The notes under the pieces are model-generated. The model saw only the letters and a list, made by a program, of their open reading frames with translations. It did no database searches and was not told the DNA's origin. A stretch of DNA of 64,000 bases from RPQK01 sp041946865. Lineage in GTDB: Bacteria > Acidobacteriota > UBA6911 > RPQK01. This document shows positions 17,101 to 26,710 of the stretch, one piece after another. The position numbers and the translations under genes were made by a program. Every line of letters begins with the position of its first letter. Within the stretch, counting starts at the first letter, position 1. Where the stretch lies: NCBI GenBank assembly GCA_041946865.1, contig JBHGBF010000042.1, positions 1 through 64,000 of the forward strand, in the 5' to 3' direction.

Positions 17101-18090
17101 ATGAAGGCACGATGGCAGGCCTGGGCGAAGGAACGAGGCTACCGAATGGTCTGGGGCGACCCATCTGAGGTAGGAGAGGCGCTGAGCGAGATTGACAGCA
17201 GAAGACGGCGCGGCGAACTGGAGGCGCGCTTCGACGAGGAGAACCTGAGTCAGTTCACGCCCCTCGACGAGGAGACGATCCGCGGTATGAGGACGCTGGT
17301 CATCATCGCAGTCCGGCGGCCCGCCCACCGCCTGCTCTTCAGATTTAAGGGAGGCGCTTTGGAGGCGATTGTGCCCCCCACCTACGTCAACTACAGTCTG
17401 CTCCCCGACCGGATCCGGGCCGATCTGGAACGCAACGTTTTAAACGGGCAGGGCCAGATTCGGCACATCCAGATCCCGCTCAAGCTGGTGGCCGCCCGAC
17501 TGGGTCTGGTGACTTACGGCCGTAACAACCTGACGTATCTGAGAGGCTGGGGCAGCTACCATCAACTGGCGGGGTTTCTGACCAGCGTCGATCTGCAGCC
17601 CAAACAGTCGTTCATTCCTTGTTCGGAGCCCGAGGCCGGCCACGGCGGGTCGGGCGAGCGGCTCCAGCCTGCTTGCCGCAACTGCCGGAGGTGCGTTTCG
17701 GCTTGCCCGACCGGGGCGCTGGCCGGCGACCGCTTCCTGGCCAGGGCTGAACGGTGTCTCACCCTGACTAACGAGCAACCGGGCGCCTGGCCCGATTGGA
17801 TTCCTCCTTCGGCGCATCACTGCCTTGTTGGGTGCCTCCTATGCCAGCAAGCCTGCCCGGTCAATCGCAAGCGACTGGAATTGGAAGATCTAACGACGGT
17901 CTTCTCCAGCTCGCAGATGGCCAAAATCCTGGCGGGGGAAGCGAATCAAACCGATCCGGCCTGGAATCAAATCAGCGCGAAGCTGACCCAGGCGGGCTTG
18001 GGCGGTTACCTGCCCGTACTCAGCAGGAATCTGCGGGCGCTTGAGCGGGCGAACGGTGCCGTGGGGCGAACGATGCCGTGTCGTGTCTAA
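17101..18090 (+). CDS. QueG-like double 4Fe-4S cluster protein
   Basis: A 329-residue soluble protein related to epoxyqueuosine reductase. The C-terminal half has two cluster motifs, CRNCRRCVSACPTGAL (about residues 193-208) and CLVGCLLCQQACPVNR (about 241-256), the arrangement used by QueG to deliver electrons to a bound cobalamin. The N-terminal half retains LVTYGRNNLTYLRGWGSYHQ, in the place of the QueG GWxGKN segment but diverged. Strict QueG function is therefore uncertain and a paralogous reductase is equally likely. AAGGAGG precedes the ATG. A queuosine-precursor transporter lies far away at 63.2 kb. Confidence 0.8.
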   Translation: MKARWQAWAKERGYRMVWGDPSEVGEALSEIDSRRRRGELEARFDEENLSQFTPLDEETIRGMRTLVIIAVRRPAHRLLFRFKGGALEAIVPPTYVNYSLLPDRIRADLERNVLNGQGQIRHIQIPLKLVAARLGLVTYGRNNLTYLRGWGSYHQLAGFLTSVDLQPKQSFIPCSEPEAGHGGSGERLQPACRNCRRCVSACPTGALAGDRFLARAERCLTLTNEQPGAWPDWIPPSAHHCLVGCLLCQQACPVNRKRLELEDLTTVFSSSQMAKILAGEANQTDPAWNQISAKLTQAGLGGYLPVLSRNLRALERANGAVGRTMPCRV

Positions 18091-18182
18091 ATCATTCACG
18101 TCGGCTGGATCAAAGGCGCCGGCCGGTCAACGATGCGGTGAAGGGTCATTTGTTCCACTTTGCAAAACTACGAAGGAAAAAA

Positions 18183-18210
18183 GCGCCTGAGGCGGCTTTA
18201 CCTCAGGCGC
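18183..18210 (-). terminator. Rho-independent-type terminator (minus orientation)
   Basis: A perfect 10-bp stem (18183-18192 with 18201-18210, 8-nt loop) is followed on the minus strand by TTTTTT. On the plus strand it has no T-run but could still stop transcripts leaving the QueG-like gene. Confidence 0.6.
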
Positions 18211-18372
18211 GCCGGGTTGGGGAAGGACTGCTTCACCGCAGCAAGGATCGTCGAAAACTGCTGGTTCGACAGGACCTTGTGCGGCCGGCGCGACCGCGCG
18301 CGGTCGAGGTCAAACGCATGCTGACTGCGCTGATTCAAAAGCTGACCGCTGATCGCTGAATGCTGATCGCTG

Positions 18373-18490
18373 GTAACCCCTCAGTCTTCGTACGGCGAGG
18401 CTCCGAAAGCGCCACAGAGCCGCAAGCGCGACGTTTTTTGCGGTTCTGTGGCGCTTTCGGAGCCTCGCCGTGCGAAGACTGAGGGGTTAC
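18373..18490. repeat. 53-bp near-perfect inverted repeat element
   Basis: Arms 18373-18425 and 18438-18490 are complementary except for two positions, with a 12-nt loop. The ends carry GTAACCCCTCAGT, a terminal motif also found at the repeats near 28.26, 47.30 and 58.86 kb. No open frame of note lies inside. It looks like a small non-autonomous palindromic element or very large hairpin. Confidence 0.85.
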
Positions 18491-18619
18491 GATCGCTGAT
18501 CGGTTTAAATGCGGCGCCTGGTTGGTGTCGGTGTATACTCCCAGGGACTCGGCTACAAACCGGGTGAATCTTTGCCCCAGCCCGCTGCAAACTGAAGGGG
18601 GCGCCCAGGAGATTGTTTC

Positions 18620-21600
18620 ATGGTCAGGATCCCGGGATTCCACGTCGCCGAGAAGCTGGGCGAAGGCCCTCAGTCGGTTGTCTACAGGGGATTTGAAAGG
18701 ACCGCTCCAGACCGCCCTCTGGCCCTGAAAGTCTTTAAGACGACCTCGCTTTCCGAAGGCCAGCATGCCCGTTTCCGGCAAAAAGTCGAGCATCTGAAGT
18801 TGCTACGCGATCCTTTGCTGATCAGTCCGCTCGCGTTCGAGGTGAAGGGCGGCGTCCGGTTCCTGGTACAAGAGTACTTCGACGGCCTGCCTGTGGATGA
18901 GTGGGCTTGCCGGCAGGTTTCCGTCTCGCTGGGCGATTTCTTCCGGATTGCTTGCCAGCTTGCGGCTGCGCTCGACAGAGTGCATGAGGCCGGCATCGTC
19001 CACGGCGGAGTGAAGCCGCACAACATCCTGGTCCAGCCTGCGACGCTCGATATCCGGCTGACCGGATTTGTCACGCCGCTTGACGCGCGCGACGTCAGTC
19101 ACTTCATCTACGACCCCTCCTATGTTCGAGGCACGCTCGCCTACACCTCGCCCGAGCAGACGGGCCGTATCCATCATGTCGTGGGCTTTTCGTCCGACCT
19201 GTACTCGCTGGGGATTGTTTTCTACGAGCTGCTGACCGGGAAGCTGCCATTCACCTCGACCGACCCGCTGGCGTTGATTCACCAGCACCTGGCGGAGGAG
19301 GCGGCGCCCGTGCGCGTGGTCAAGCCGGACGTCCCGGTCACACTGGGCACGATCGTGGCCCGACTGACGCTCAAGCAACCTGAGAAGCGTTACCAGAGCG
19401 CCCGCGGCCTGCTGGCCGACCTGGTGCGCTGCCGCACGGAGTGGGAGGTCGGCCGCTCGATCGGCCGCTTTCCGCTTGCTACCCAGGACCGCAGCCGGCG
19501 CCTCGTCTTCATCTCGAAGATGGTCGGACGTGATCGCGAAGCGCAGGCCGTCCTCGATGCCTTCGAGCCGGTGACACGGGGTGAATTTCGCTCCGTCTTC
19601 ATCTCAGGGATGCCCGGGATCGGCAAGACCCGCCTCATTCAGGAGCTGCAGCAGCCGATCATTCGGCACCGGGGCTACTTCACCTCCGGAAAATTCGATA
19701 TTTACCAGAGGAACATCCCTTACAGCTCAATCATCGAGGCTCTGCGCAACCTGATACGGACATTCCTCACCGAGGGGCAGGAGCGGGTGCTTGCCTGGCG
19801 GCGACGGATTCTTGATGCCGTGGGGAAGAACGGGCGGGTCCTGACCGACGTGATTCCGGAGCTGGAAAGGTTGATCGGCCCTCAGCCGGCAGTGCAGCCG
19901 CTGCCTCCAGTCGAGTCTCGAAACCGCTTCCACAACCTGTTCGACCGCTTCCTCGGGTGTCTGGCCAGCAAAGATTCTCCGTTGACCCTCTTTATCGACG
20001 ACCTGCAATGGTGTGATGTCGCCTCGTTCGACTTCCTGGCCACCGTTTTCGCGAACGCGGAAGAGCACCCCGGCCTGATGCTGCTCGGCGCTTATCGCCA
20101 CAACGAAGTCGACTCGAGCCACCCGCTGGCCAAGCTGATAGCCAAGGTGAAGAATGCGGGCGGGTACCTCGACGAGATTCGTGTGCAGCCGCTTGATGCG
20201 AGGTGCTGTCACGAGATGGTGTCATACGTCCTCGACGCGCCGCTTTCTCACACCGAGGCGCTGGCCGATTTTCTCGTGGACTTGACCGAAGGCAACCCGC
20301 TCTTCGTCAGCGAGAGCCTCTCCTACCTTTACAACGAAGACCTGCTCTGCGTGGACGAGGATCTCCAGTGGCGCTGGGAGCTTGACCGCATCCGCGGCTC
20401 CAACATGCCCTCGAGCGTGGTGGCGCTCTTCAGCTCCAAGATCTCCAAACTGCCGCCCGAGACGGTGGACATGCTCGAAACCTGCGCCTGCATGGGCAAC
20501 ACGGTCAAACCCGAAGATCTGGCCAAGGTTCGTGACCTGGCCCTCGGGGAGGTCTTTGAACGCCTCAAGCCGTGTCTTGGCCAGGGACTGATGATCGAGA
20601 ACAGGGGGCAGTTCCAGTTCGTCCACGACCGTGTCCAGGAGGCGGTTCTTAGCGCCATCGCGCCGGAGCGACGCCGGACCATCCACTGGGATATCGGGCA
20701 ACGGCTGCTTGAGGCGGCGCTGCGGGAGACCGGCTGGGAGGCAGTCGACAACCTGTTCGCCATTGCCTCGCATTTGAACCTGGGGCGGCCTGACGTGCTC
20801 AGCCCGGAACAGAATCGCCGCCTGGCCGAGGTGAACTTTCAGGCAGGTGAAAAAGCTCTCAACTCGCTCGCGACCGAGGCGGCCAACGAGTTTTTTGCAA
20901 CCAGCCGAGGTTTTTTGCCCGCAGACTCCTGGGAGAAGGACTACGAGCAAACCTTCAGAATATTCAAGAAAGCCGCACGCACCGAGCTGATGTGTGGACA
21001 TCCCGACCGGTCGGATGCGCTGCTCGACCAGCTTCTCCAGCATGCGCGCACCGATCTCGACAAAGCCGAGTGCCTGGCCGATCAGACGACCTCGCTCTCC
21101 TCGATCGGCAACTTCGCAAAGGCGATCGAGACCGGGAACCTGGGCCTCGCGCTGTTCGGTAAAGCCATACCGGAGGATCCTGAAGAAGCAGACAGGAAAC
21201 GCAGTGAGCTGACCGCCGAGATTCGGTCGAAAGGAGACATCTGGCAGACCATCCTTGGGATGCCCTGCAGCTCGGACCGAAAAAGCAAGATCGAGCTGGC
21301 ATTCTACAGCGAGCTGGTTCCAGACCTCTATCTTGCCGGCCGGGTGGGGCAGTTGTACCTCACGGCCGCGCAGGCGACCGCACATTGCCTGTCCGGGAGC
21401 ATGGACGATTCAGTGATATACGCCTTTTGCGCCCTGGGCCTCATGCATGCAGAACGCGAGGAATTCGAGCTTTCCTTCAAGTACGAGGACCTGGTGCGAG
21501 GCCTGTCTGCGCGATTCCCGAACACCTTCGGCGCCAGCCGCGGCCTGAATGGAAACGCCTGGGTCCTCACCCACACGAGAGGCACTGCCGAAGAGCTGGC

Positions 21601-24600
21601 TGATATCTGCCTCCAGGCGCAGCAATCCGGCAAGAACTGCGGCGACCTTTACACCGCCGGAATCTCTTACGCCCCGCTGATGTGGACACTTCAGATTCAA
21701 GGCGCCGATTTCGGCGGCATCGAGACCTACGCCGAGGAGTGCCGGCGTTTCTCTGCACGTTACAATCTGCCGTTCTCGGACGGCCTGGCCGAGGCCATGC
21801 AGGTTGGCTGGCTCGCTCCCATGAAGAAGGGCTACGAGCCGGTCCCGATGGAGGAGCGCGTGGCGAAGTGGGAGAGAGACAACCACCTGGCGGCGGCCGG
21901 CAGCTACTTCCTCCACCTGGCGCTCAGCCACTATTATTTTGGTGAGCATGAGGAGGCGGCGCAGGCGCTGGCGGCCACGAAGCGCTACTTCTCCGCCCTA
22001 TCGGAGAGCCTCATCAAGCGCGAGTGGCATGTCTTTCAAGCTCTGAACGAGCTCAGGCTGCACGAACGGCGCCTTGGTCATCCCGAGGGCGGCGCATCGG
22101 CCGTTGACCACGACCCAGTGCTCGGGGAAATCGCACCGCTTGTCGCCAAGATTGAGAACTGGGCCGAGCTGGGGCCGCTGTGGCGCCCCTACCTGGCCTT
22201 CCTGCGGGCGGAACGCGCAAGGGTAACGGGGCAGCGGGAGCGTGCCCGCACGCTTTTTCTCAATGCCATTGAGAGCGCGCACGAGGCAGGATACACGTTC
22301 CTCGAGGGACACCTCAACGAATGCCTCGGTGAGCTGCAGGTCGCGCGAGGACGCGGTTCAGCACGCCCCTTCTTCCTCGAGGCCGCACGGCTGTACCGCC
22401 GTTGCCGGGCCGAACGCAAGGAACTGCGGCTCATCGAGCTTCACCCGGAGTTCTTTGAGGAGGAAACCTTTGTCCCCGTGCCCGCCGAGGCTCCGGAACA
22501 GGCCCCTTACGCCCTGCCGGATCTCGATGTCGGGTACCTGATGCGTTCCGCCCTGGCGATCTCCGCGGAAATCGAACAGGAAGCGTTGTTCCAGCGAATC
22601 ATGCGGACTGTGATTGAGAGCTCCGGCGCTCAGCACGGCTACCTGCTCCTCGCCGACGGCGACCAGCTGCGGGTCCGGGCGGAAAGCCACGCGGGCGACG
22701 TCGAACCCGTGCGAACCGGCGAGCACAGACTGGAGGACTGCTCCGGCATCTGCAAGGCGATCGTCAGGTACGTGTTTCGCACTGGTGAACGGCTGGTTCT
22801 GGCCGATGCCATCAACGACGGCGATTTCAAGGACAATACCGAAGTCCGCGCGCTCAGCCTGCGGTCGGTGTTCTGCCTTCCGATTGTGAAGCAGGCGCGG
22901 ACCATCGGTGTCCTCTACCTTGAAAACCGCCTTGCGCCGCACATGTTCACGCCCACGGGGACGCAGACGACCGAGCTCCTGACCGCGCAGGCAGCGATCT
23001 CGCTGGAAAACGCCCGGCTTCTCGAGGAGATGAAGCGTGCTGATGAGACCCTGACCCGGGAACGTGAAAACCTGGCCGTCACGCTTCACAGCATTGGAGA
23101 CGCCGTGATCGCCACTGATACGGGTAGTCGGGTCGTGATGCTTAACCGCGTAGCAGAAGAGCTGACGGGCTGGCCGCAGTCTGAAGCTTTCGGCAGAGCC
23201 CTGGCTGACGTCTTCTGCATTGTCAACGAGGGCACCGGGGTACCCGCGGAGGACCCGGTTCGCAAGGTGCTCGAGTCGGGTCACATCATAGGTTTGGCGA
23301 ACCACACTGCACTGGTGTCCAGGGACGGGAAGCGCATCTCGATCGCCGACAGCGCCGCACCGATCCGGGGCGCCGGCGGCCGGATACTTGGTGTTGTCCT
23401 GGTATTTCGCGACGTCACCGAGTCCCGCCTCGCCGAAGAGGCCCTGCGTCAGCGCGAGCTTGAGCTGAGTGAGCTGAACCGTACGCTGGAGCAGAGGGTG
23501 CGGGACCGGACGGCCGAGCTAGACAAGGCCAACCGGACTTTGAGAATGGTGTCTGAATGCAACCAGGCGTTAGTCCGGATCACGGAGGAGGAAGAGCTGG
23601 TCAAAAGGATCAGTCGCCTGGTGGTAGAAATGGGCGGATACCGCATGGCATGGGTCGGCTACGTCCAATTCGACTCGGCTGGCGCTCTTTCGGTGCACCC
23701 CGTAGCCAGTCATGGCGCCGAAGAGGGTTTGCTCCGGCTCTGCCCGGGTACCTGGACGGATGGCGCCGACGGCTGTAGCCCCACTGGAGATTGCGTCCGC
23801 TCGGCCCGTCCCAGGGTCGTGCCCGCTCTCTCCGACTGCCCCGCCGCATGCGCGTCGCGAGCTGAGGCGTTGCGGAAAGGGTTCGGTTCTCTGGTGGCCC
23901 TGCCTCTAACGGCGGGAGGCAGTTCGTTCGGCGCGTTGACGATCTTCTCAGAAAAGCGGGATGCATTCGATGCCCCGCAGGTGATGCTCCTGGAGGAGTT
24001 GGCCGCGGACCTGGCCTTCGGGATCACCGCACTGCGGGCCAAGGCTGAGCGCGATCACGCCTACCGGATCGCCGACAACCGAGCGAATCAGCTCAGAGCG
24101 CTTGCGTCGGAGCTGGTTCAAACCGAACAACGGGAACGCCAACGCCTGGCCAAGATTCTCCACGATCACCTTCAGCAGCTTCTGGTCGCGGCCAAGTTCT
24201 CGATCGGTTCCCTGGCTCGCAACGATGCTGTCCGAGAAGCCTGCCAACAAGTGACAGACGTGCTGGATCAGGCGATACAGGCCTCGCGATCGCTAACCGC
24301 GGAGCTCAGCCCGCCCGTCCTTCAGGAAAAGGGCCTGGCCGCAGGACTGGAATGGCTCGCACGCGACATGTGCGAGAAGCACGGCCTGAAAGTCAGCGTT
24401 CAGGCGGATTCGACTGCAGCCCCGCTCGATCCGCCTCTCCGGATTTTCCTTTTTGAGACGGTCCGCGAGCTCCTGTTCAACATTGTGAAGCACGCACAGG
24501 TGGATGCAGCGTGCGTCCGGTGCGAGCGGACCGACACCCAAGTCATAATCCGGGTCGAGGATGGAGGCGCCGGATTTGACCCCGCGATGCTGGACGACGG

Positions 24601-25186
24601 GAAGGGCTTCGGTTTGTTAAGCATCAGGGAGAGGACCAGCTATCTCGGCGGACATCTGACCGTTGAAAGCACTCCCGGATGGGGGAGCCGGTTTACCTTG
24701 GTTGTGCCTCTGGCGCTGGCAAATGCCACGCACGTGCCCCTCGATGAATCAGCTTTTGTTGAGGGACAGGCGGCAAAGCACATCAGCTCGGCACCGGCCG
24801 CGGGGACCGAGGACCGGAAAATCCGCGTCCTGCTGGTGGACGATCACCCGGTCATGCGCCAGGGTCTGGGACGGCTGCTGGAAGACTACCCGGATATCCT
24901 GGTGGCAGGCGAGGCCAGCAATGGCAAGGCAGGAGTTGAACTGGCACGCGACCTTCGCCCCGATGTCGTGGTGATGGATATCAGCATGCCGGTCATGGAC
25001 GGCATCGCAGCCACCCAGGTGATCTGCAGAGAACTGCCGGAGATTGCCGTTATCGGATTGTCAATGCACGAGGATCCGATCATGGAGTCCGCCATTCGGG
25101 CCGCCGGTGCCGTCGCCTTCGTTACGAAGGGAGGGCCCTCCGATTGTCTGGTCGCCGCGATCCACGCGGCGGTCCGCCGGGGATGA
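18620..25186 (+). CDS. Giant hybrid: Ser/Thr pseudokinase, AAA-type ATPase, GAF, PAS, GAF, NarL-type histidine kinase and receiver
   Basis: A 2188-residue soluble signalling protein. Order: eukaryotic-type kinase fold (1-275; ATP lysine K37 present), predicted ATPase (about 295-640; Walker A GMPGIGKT 330-337, Walker B LTLFIDD near 455), helical repeat region (640-1280), GAF (1305-1465), PAS (1480-1605), coiled coil, GAF (1640-1810), HisKA_3 with H1848 in ILHDHLQQLL, HATPase (to about 2040) and a receiver with D2120. The kinase HRD is HGG (128-130) and DFG is GFV (149-151), so both catalytic aspartates are gone while APE-like SPEQTGR remains. The receiver ends the protein without the LuxR-type HTH normally attached to such receivers. 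Related fused kinase-ATPase-histidine kinase proteins are known and usually have HKD and DFG. Stimulus and target are unknown. Confidence 0.9.
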   Translation: MVRIPGFHVAEKLGEGPQSVVYRGFERTAPDRPLALKVFKTTSLSEGQHARFRQKVEHLKLLRDPLLISPLAFEVKGGVRFLVQEYFDGLPVDEWACRQVSVSLGDFFRIACQLAAALDRVHEAGIVHGGVKPHNILVQPATLDIRLTGFVTPLDARDVSHFIYDPSYVRGTLAYTSPEQTGRIHHVVGFSSDLYSLGIVFYELLTGKLPFTSTDPLALIHQHLAEEAAPVRVVKPDVPVTLGTIVARLTLKQPEKRYQSARGLLADLVRCRTEWEVGRSIGRFPLATQDRSRRLVFISKMVGRDREAQAVLDAFEPVTRGEFRSVFISGMPGIGKTRLIQELQQPIIRHRGYFTSGKFDIYQRNIPYSSIIEALRNLIRTFLTEGQERVLAWRRRILDAVGKNGRVLTDVIPELERLIGPQPAVQPLPPVESRNRFHNLFDRFLGCLASKDSPLTLFIDDLQWCDVASFDFLATVFANAEEHPGLMLLGAYRHNEVDSSHPLAKLIAKVKNAGGYLDEIRVQPLDARCCHEMVSYVLDAPLSHTEALADFLVDLTEGNPLFVSESLSYLYNEDLLCVDEDLQWRWELDRIRGSNMPSSVVALFSSKISKLPPETVDMLETCACMGNTVKPEDLAKVRDLALGEVFERLKPCLGQGLMIENRGQFQFVHDRVQEAVLSAIAPERRRTIHWDIGQRLLEAALRETGWEAVDNLFAIASHLNLGRPDVLSPEQNRRLAEVNFQAGEKALNSLATEAANEFFATSRGFLPADSWEKDYEQTFRIFKKAARTELMCGHPDRSDALLDQLLQHARTDLDKAECLADQTTSLSSIGNFAKAIETGNLGLALFGKAIPEDPEEADRKRSELTAEIRSKGDIWQTILGMPCSSDRKSKIELAFYSELVPDLYLAGRVGQLYLTAAQATAHCLSGSMDDSVIYAFCALGLMHAEREEFELSFKYEDLVRGLSARFPNTFGASRGLNGNAWVLTHTRGTAEELADICLQAQQSGKNCGDLYTAGISYAPLMWTLQIQGADFGGIETYAEECRRFSARYNLPFSDGLAEAMQVGWLAPMKKGYEPVPMEERVAKWERDNHLAAAGSYFLHLALSHYYFGEHEEAAQALAATKRYFSALSESLIKREWHVFQALNELRLHERRLGHPEGGASAVDHDPVLGEIAPLVAKIENWAELGPLWRPYLAFLRAERARVTGQRERARTLFLNAIESAHEAGYTFLEGHLNECLGELQVARGRGSARPFFLEAARLYRRCRAERKELRLIELHPEFFEEETFVPVPAEAPEQAPYALPDLDVGYLMRSALAISAEIEQEALFQRIMRTVIESSGAQHGYLLLADGDQLRVRAESHAGDVEPVRTGEHRLEDCSGICKAIVRYVFRTGERLVLADAINDGDFKDNTEVRALSLRSVFCLPIVKQARTIGVLYLENRLAPHMFTPTGTQTTELLTAQAAISLENARLLEEMKRADETLTRERENLAVTLHSIGDAVIATDTGSRVVMLNRVAEELTGWPQSEAFGRALADVFCIVNEGTGVPAEDPVRKVLESGHIIGLANHTALVSRDGKRISIADSAAPIRGAGGRILGVVLVFRDVTESRLAEEALRQRELELSELNRTLEQRVRDRTAELDKANRTLRMVSECNQALVRITEEEELVKRISRLVVEMGGYRMAWVGYVQFDSAGALSVHPVASHGAEEGLLRLCPGTWTDGADGCSPTGDCVRSARPRVVPALSDCPAACASRAEALRKGFGSLVALPLTAGGSSFGALTIFSEKRDAFDAPQVMLLEELAADLAFGITALRAKAERDHAYRIADNRANQLRALASELVQTEQRERQRLAKILHDHLQQLLVAAKFSIGSLARNDAVREACQQVTDVLDQAIQASRSLTAELSPPVLQEKGLAAGLEWLARDMCEKHGLKVSVQADSTAAPLDPPLRIFLFETVRELLFNIVKHAQVDAACVRCERTDTQVIIRVEDGGAGFDPAMLDDGKGFGLLSIRERTSYLGGHLTVESTPGWGSRFTLVVPLALANATHVPLDESAFVEGQAAKHISSAPAAGTEDRKIRVLLVDDHPVMRQGLGRLLEDYPDILVAGEASNGKAGVELARDLRPDVVVMDISMPVMDGIAATQVICRELPEIAVIGLSMHEDPIMESAIRAAGAVAFVTKGGPSDCLVAAIHAAVRRG

Positions 25187-25222
25187 ACAAACGGGCTGAG
25201 GCCAGATTCTGTTTGTAGTGTT

Positions 25223-26497
25223 TCAGCCCACCGGATGGGCCGGCCGGATCACGGTCTCACGCATTGCTACCGCGACCACCACGCCGGAGGCGAGGGTCAG
25301 GAGCGCTACTGTCACAATGGCCCAGCGGACACCCAGAAGGTCGGCAGTAACCCCCGCGATCAGAGCCCCGAAAGCATAGCCGCTGTCACGCCAAAGCCGG
25401 TAAACGCCGACCGCGGAAGCGCGCCACTCTGGATGCGCGACGTCTCCGATCGCCGCCAATAGCGTCGGATAGACCATGGCGGTTCCCAGCCCCAACAGGA
25501 TTGAGCCTGCCAGCCAGAGTTTGAAGCCTGGGCTGGCAGCGATCAGCAAGATGGCCGCCCCCTGGAGCCACATTCCTCCCGCGATGAGCCTTTTGCGGCC
25601 CGTCCGGTCGGACAGAGCGCCGGTCGCCAACTGGGCGACCCCCCAAACCGCAGGGTAGGCCGCAGCCAACAGGCCGATTCGTTCGACGGACAGGTCGGCT
25701 GCCGCAAAGTACAGCGGGAAGAGACCCCAGGCCATCCCGTCGTTCAAGTTGTTGATCATGCCCGCCTGGCTGACGGCAAAAAGCGTCCTGTCCTTCCACG
25801 TCGTCAAGGCGAAGACACGGGCGAAGGACTCGGTTTCAGCGGGTCGAGCGCCTGCCGCACGGGATTCATGGCGGGCGTGCCCGCGCGATTCCCTGACAAA
25901 GAGGGCTGAAAGCAGCAGACCTCCCAGGGCCAGAATCAAACCCAGGTAGAACGGCACCGGCCGTAAGCCGTAAGCGCCGGCCAGGAACCCTGAGGCCAGG
26001 GCGGCAACCGACACCGCGAGGTATCCCGCCGCCTCGTTGAGCCCCATTGCCAGGCCTCGTCTCTCCGGGCCCACCAGGTCGATTTTCATGATCACGGTCG
26101 TCGACCAGCACAGTCCCTGGTTGATGCCCAACAGCACGTTTGCCGCGATGATCCAGTTCCAGGAAGGGGCGAACATGAGCAGCAGCGGAACGGGGATACC
26201 CGCAAGCCACCCGGCAATAAGGATACTTTTGCGGCCAAGCAGGTCGCTGATTCGGCCGGCCAGCAGATTCGCGAAGGCTTTCACCAGCCCGAAGGTCACG
26301 ATGAACGAGAGCGCGGCAGCCTTCGACGCCAGGCCGAGCTCCTGCTCAGCGATCAGCGGCAGAATGGCTCTTTCAATACCTACCATTCCGCCTACGAACC
26401 CGTTCACCAGAACGAGCAGCGTGAACTGCCTCCAGTTGGCTCGTAATCCCAGCCGTATTGGTTCTCGAAGAGTCAGCTCCTGACCGAGCGGCCGCAC
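25223..26497 (-). CDS. MFS transporter
   Basis: A 424-residue inner-membrane permease with about 12 membrane segments. It shows the MFS loop motif between segments 2 and 3, GRISDLLGRKSILIAG, and its repeat in the second half, GALSDRTGRKRLIAGG. Substrate cannot be told from the sequence. The family includes drug and metabolite exporters. Translation starts at a GTG. The gene converges with the hybrid kinase, 36 nt away, and a weak GGGCTGA/TCAGCCC stem lies between them. Confidence 0.85.
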   Translation of the reverse strand: MRPLGQELTLREPIRLGLRANWRQFTLLVLVNGFVGGMVGIERAILPLIAEQELGLASKAAALSFIVTFGLVKAFANLLAGRISDLLGRKSILIAGWLAGIPVPLLLMFAPSWNWIIAANVLLGINQGLCWSTTVIMKIDLVGPERRGLAMGLNEAAGYLAVSVAALASGFLAGAYGLRPVPFYLGLILALGGLLLSALFVRESRGHARHESRAAGARPAETESFARVFALTTWKDRTLFAVSQAGMINNLNDGMAWGLFPLYFAAADLSVERIGLLAAAYPAVWGVAQLATGALSDRTGRKRLIAGGMWLQGAAILLIAASPGFKLWLAGSILLGLGTAMVYPTLLAAIGDVAHPEWRASAVGVYRLWRDSGYAFGALIAGVTADLLGVRWAIVTVALLTLASGVVVAVAMRETVIRPAHPVG

Positions 26498-26710
26498 AGC
26501 AATTGGCTCCAGCCTCTGGCCCGGTTTCTGGACGAAGGAGGCGTGCCGGCGACTCCTTTGAAAAAAATCCGGGCTAGTTGGATTGCATCCTCTTTGTCCA
26601 TTATTTCACAGCATGACGAGAGCCGAGCTGGGCGTGCCTCGCCCCCAACGCCCCTTGTCCCCTGGCGTAAGTGCAGCTGATGATCCGCTTATGGACGGAT
26701 GGCCGGGATC

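Larger units (their letters stand above)
18091..18619. other. Non-coding stretch with terminator, simple repeats and a long inverted repeat
   Basis: No gene is supported. It holds a terminator-like hairpin (18183-18210), a perfect 16-nt palindrome at 18291-18306, short imperfect repeats of GCTGATCGCTG at about 18341-18372 and the 53-bp inverted repeat at 18373-18490. The last 130 nt lead into the hybrid kinase gene. Confidence 0.7.

Noticed and set aside
18198..18370. Possible C-terminal remnant of a gene on the minus strand
   Set aside because: The frame is open and followed by a terminator, but it has no start and I recognise no family, so it is mentioned only as a low-interest finding.
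20222..21385. 387-codon minus-strand open frame inside the hybrid kinase gene
   Set aside because: It lies entirely opposite the ATPase and helical-repeat coding region and shows no recognisable motif.
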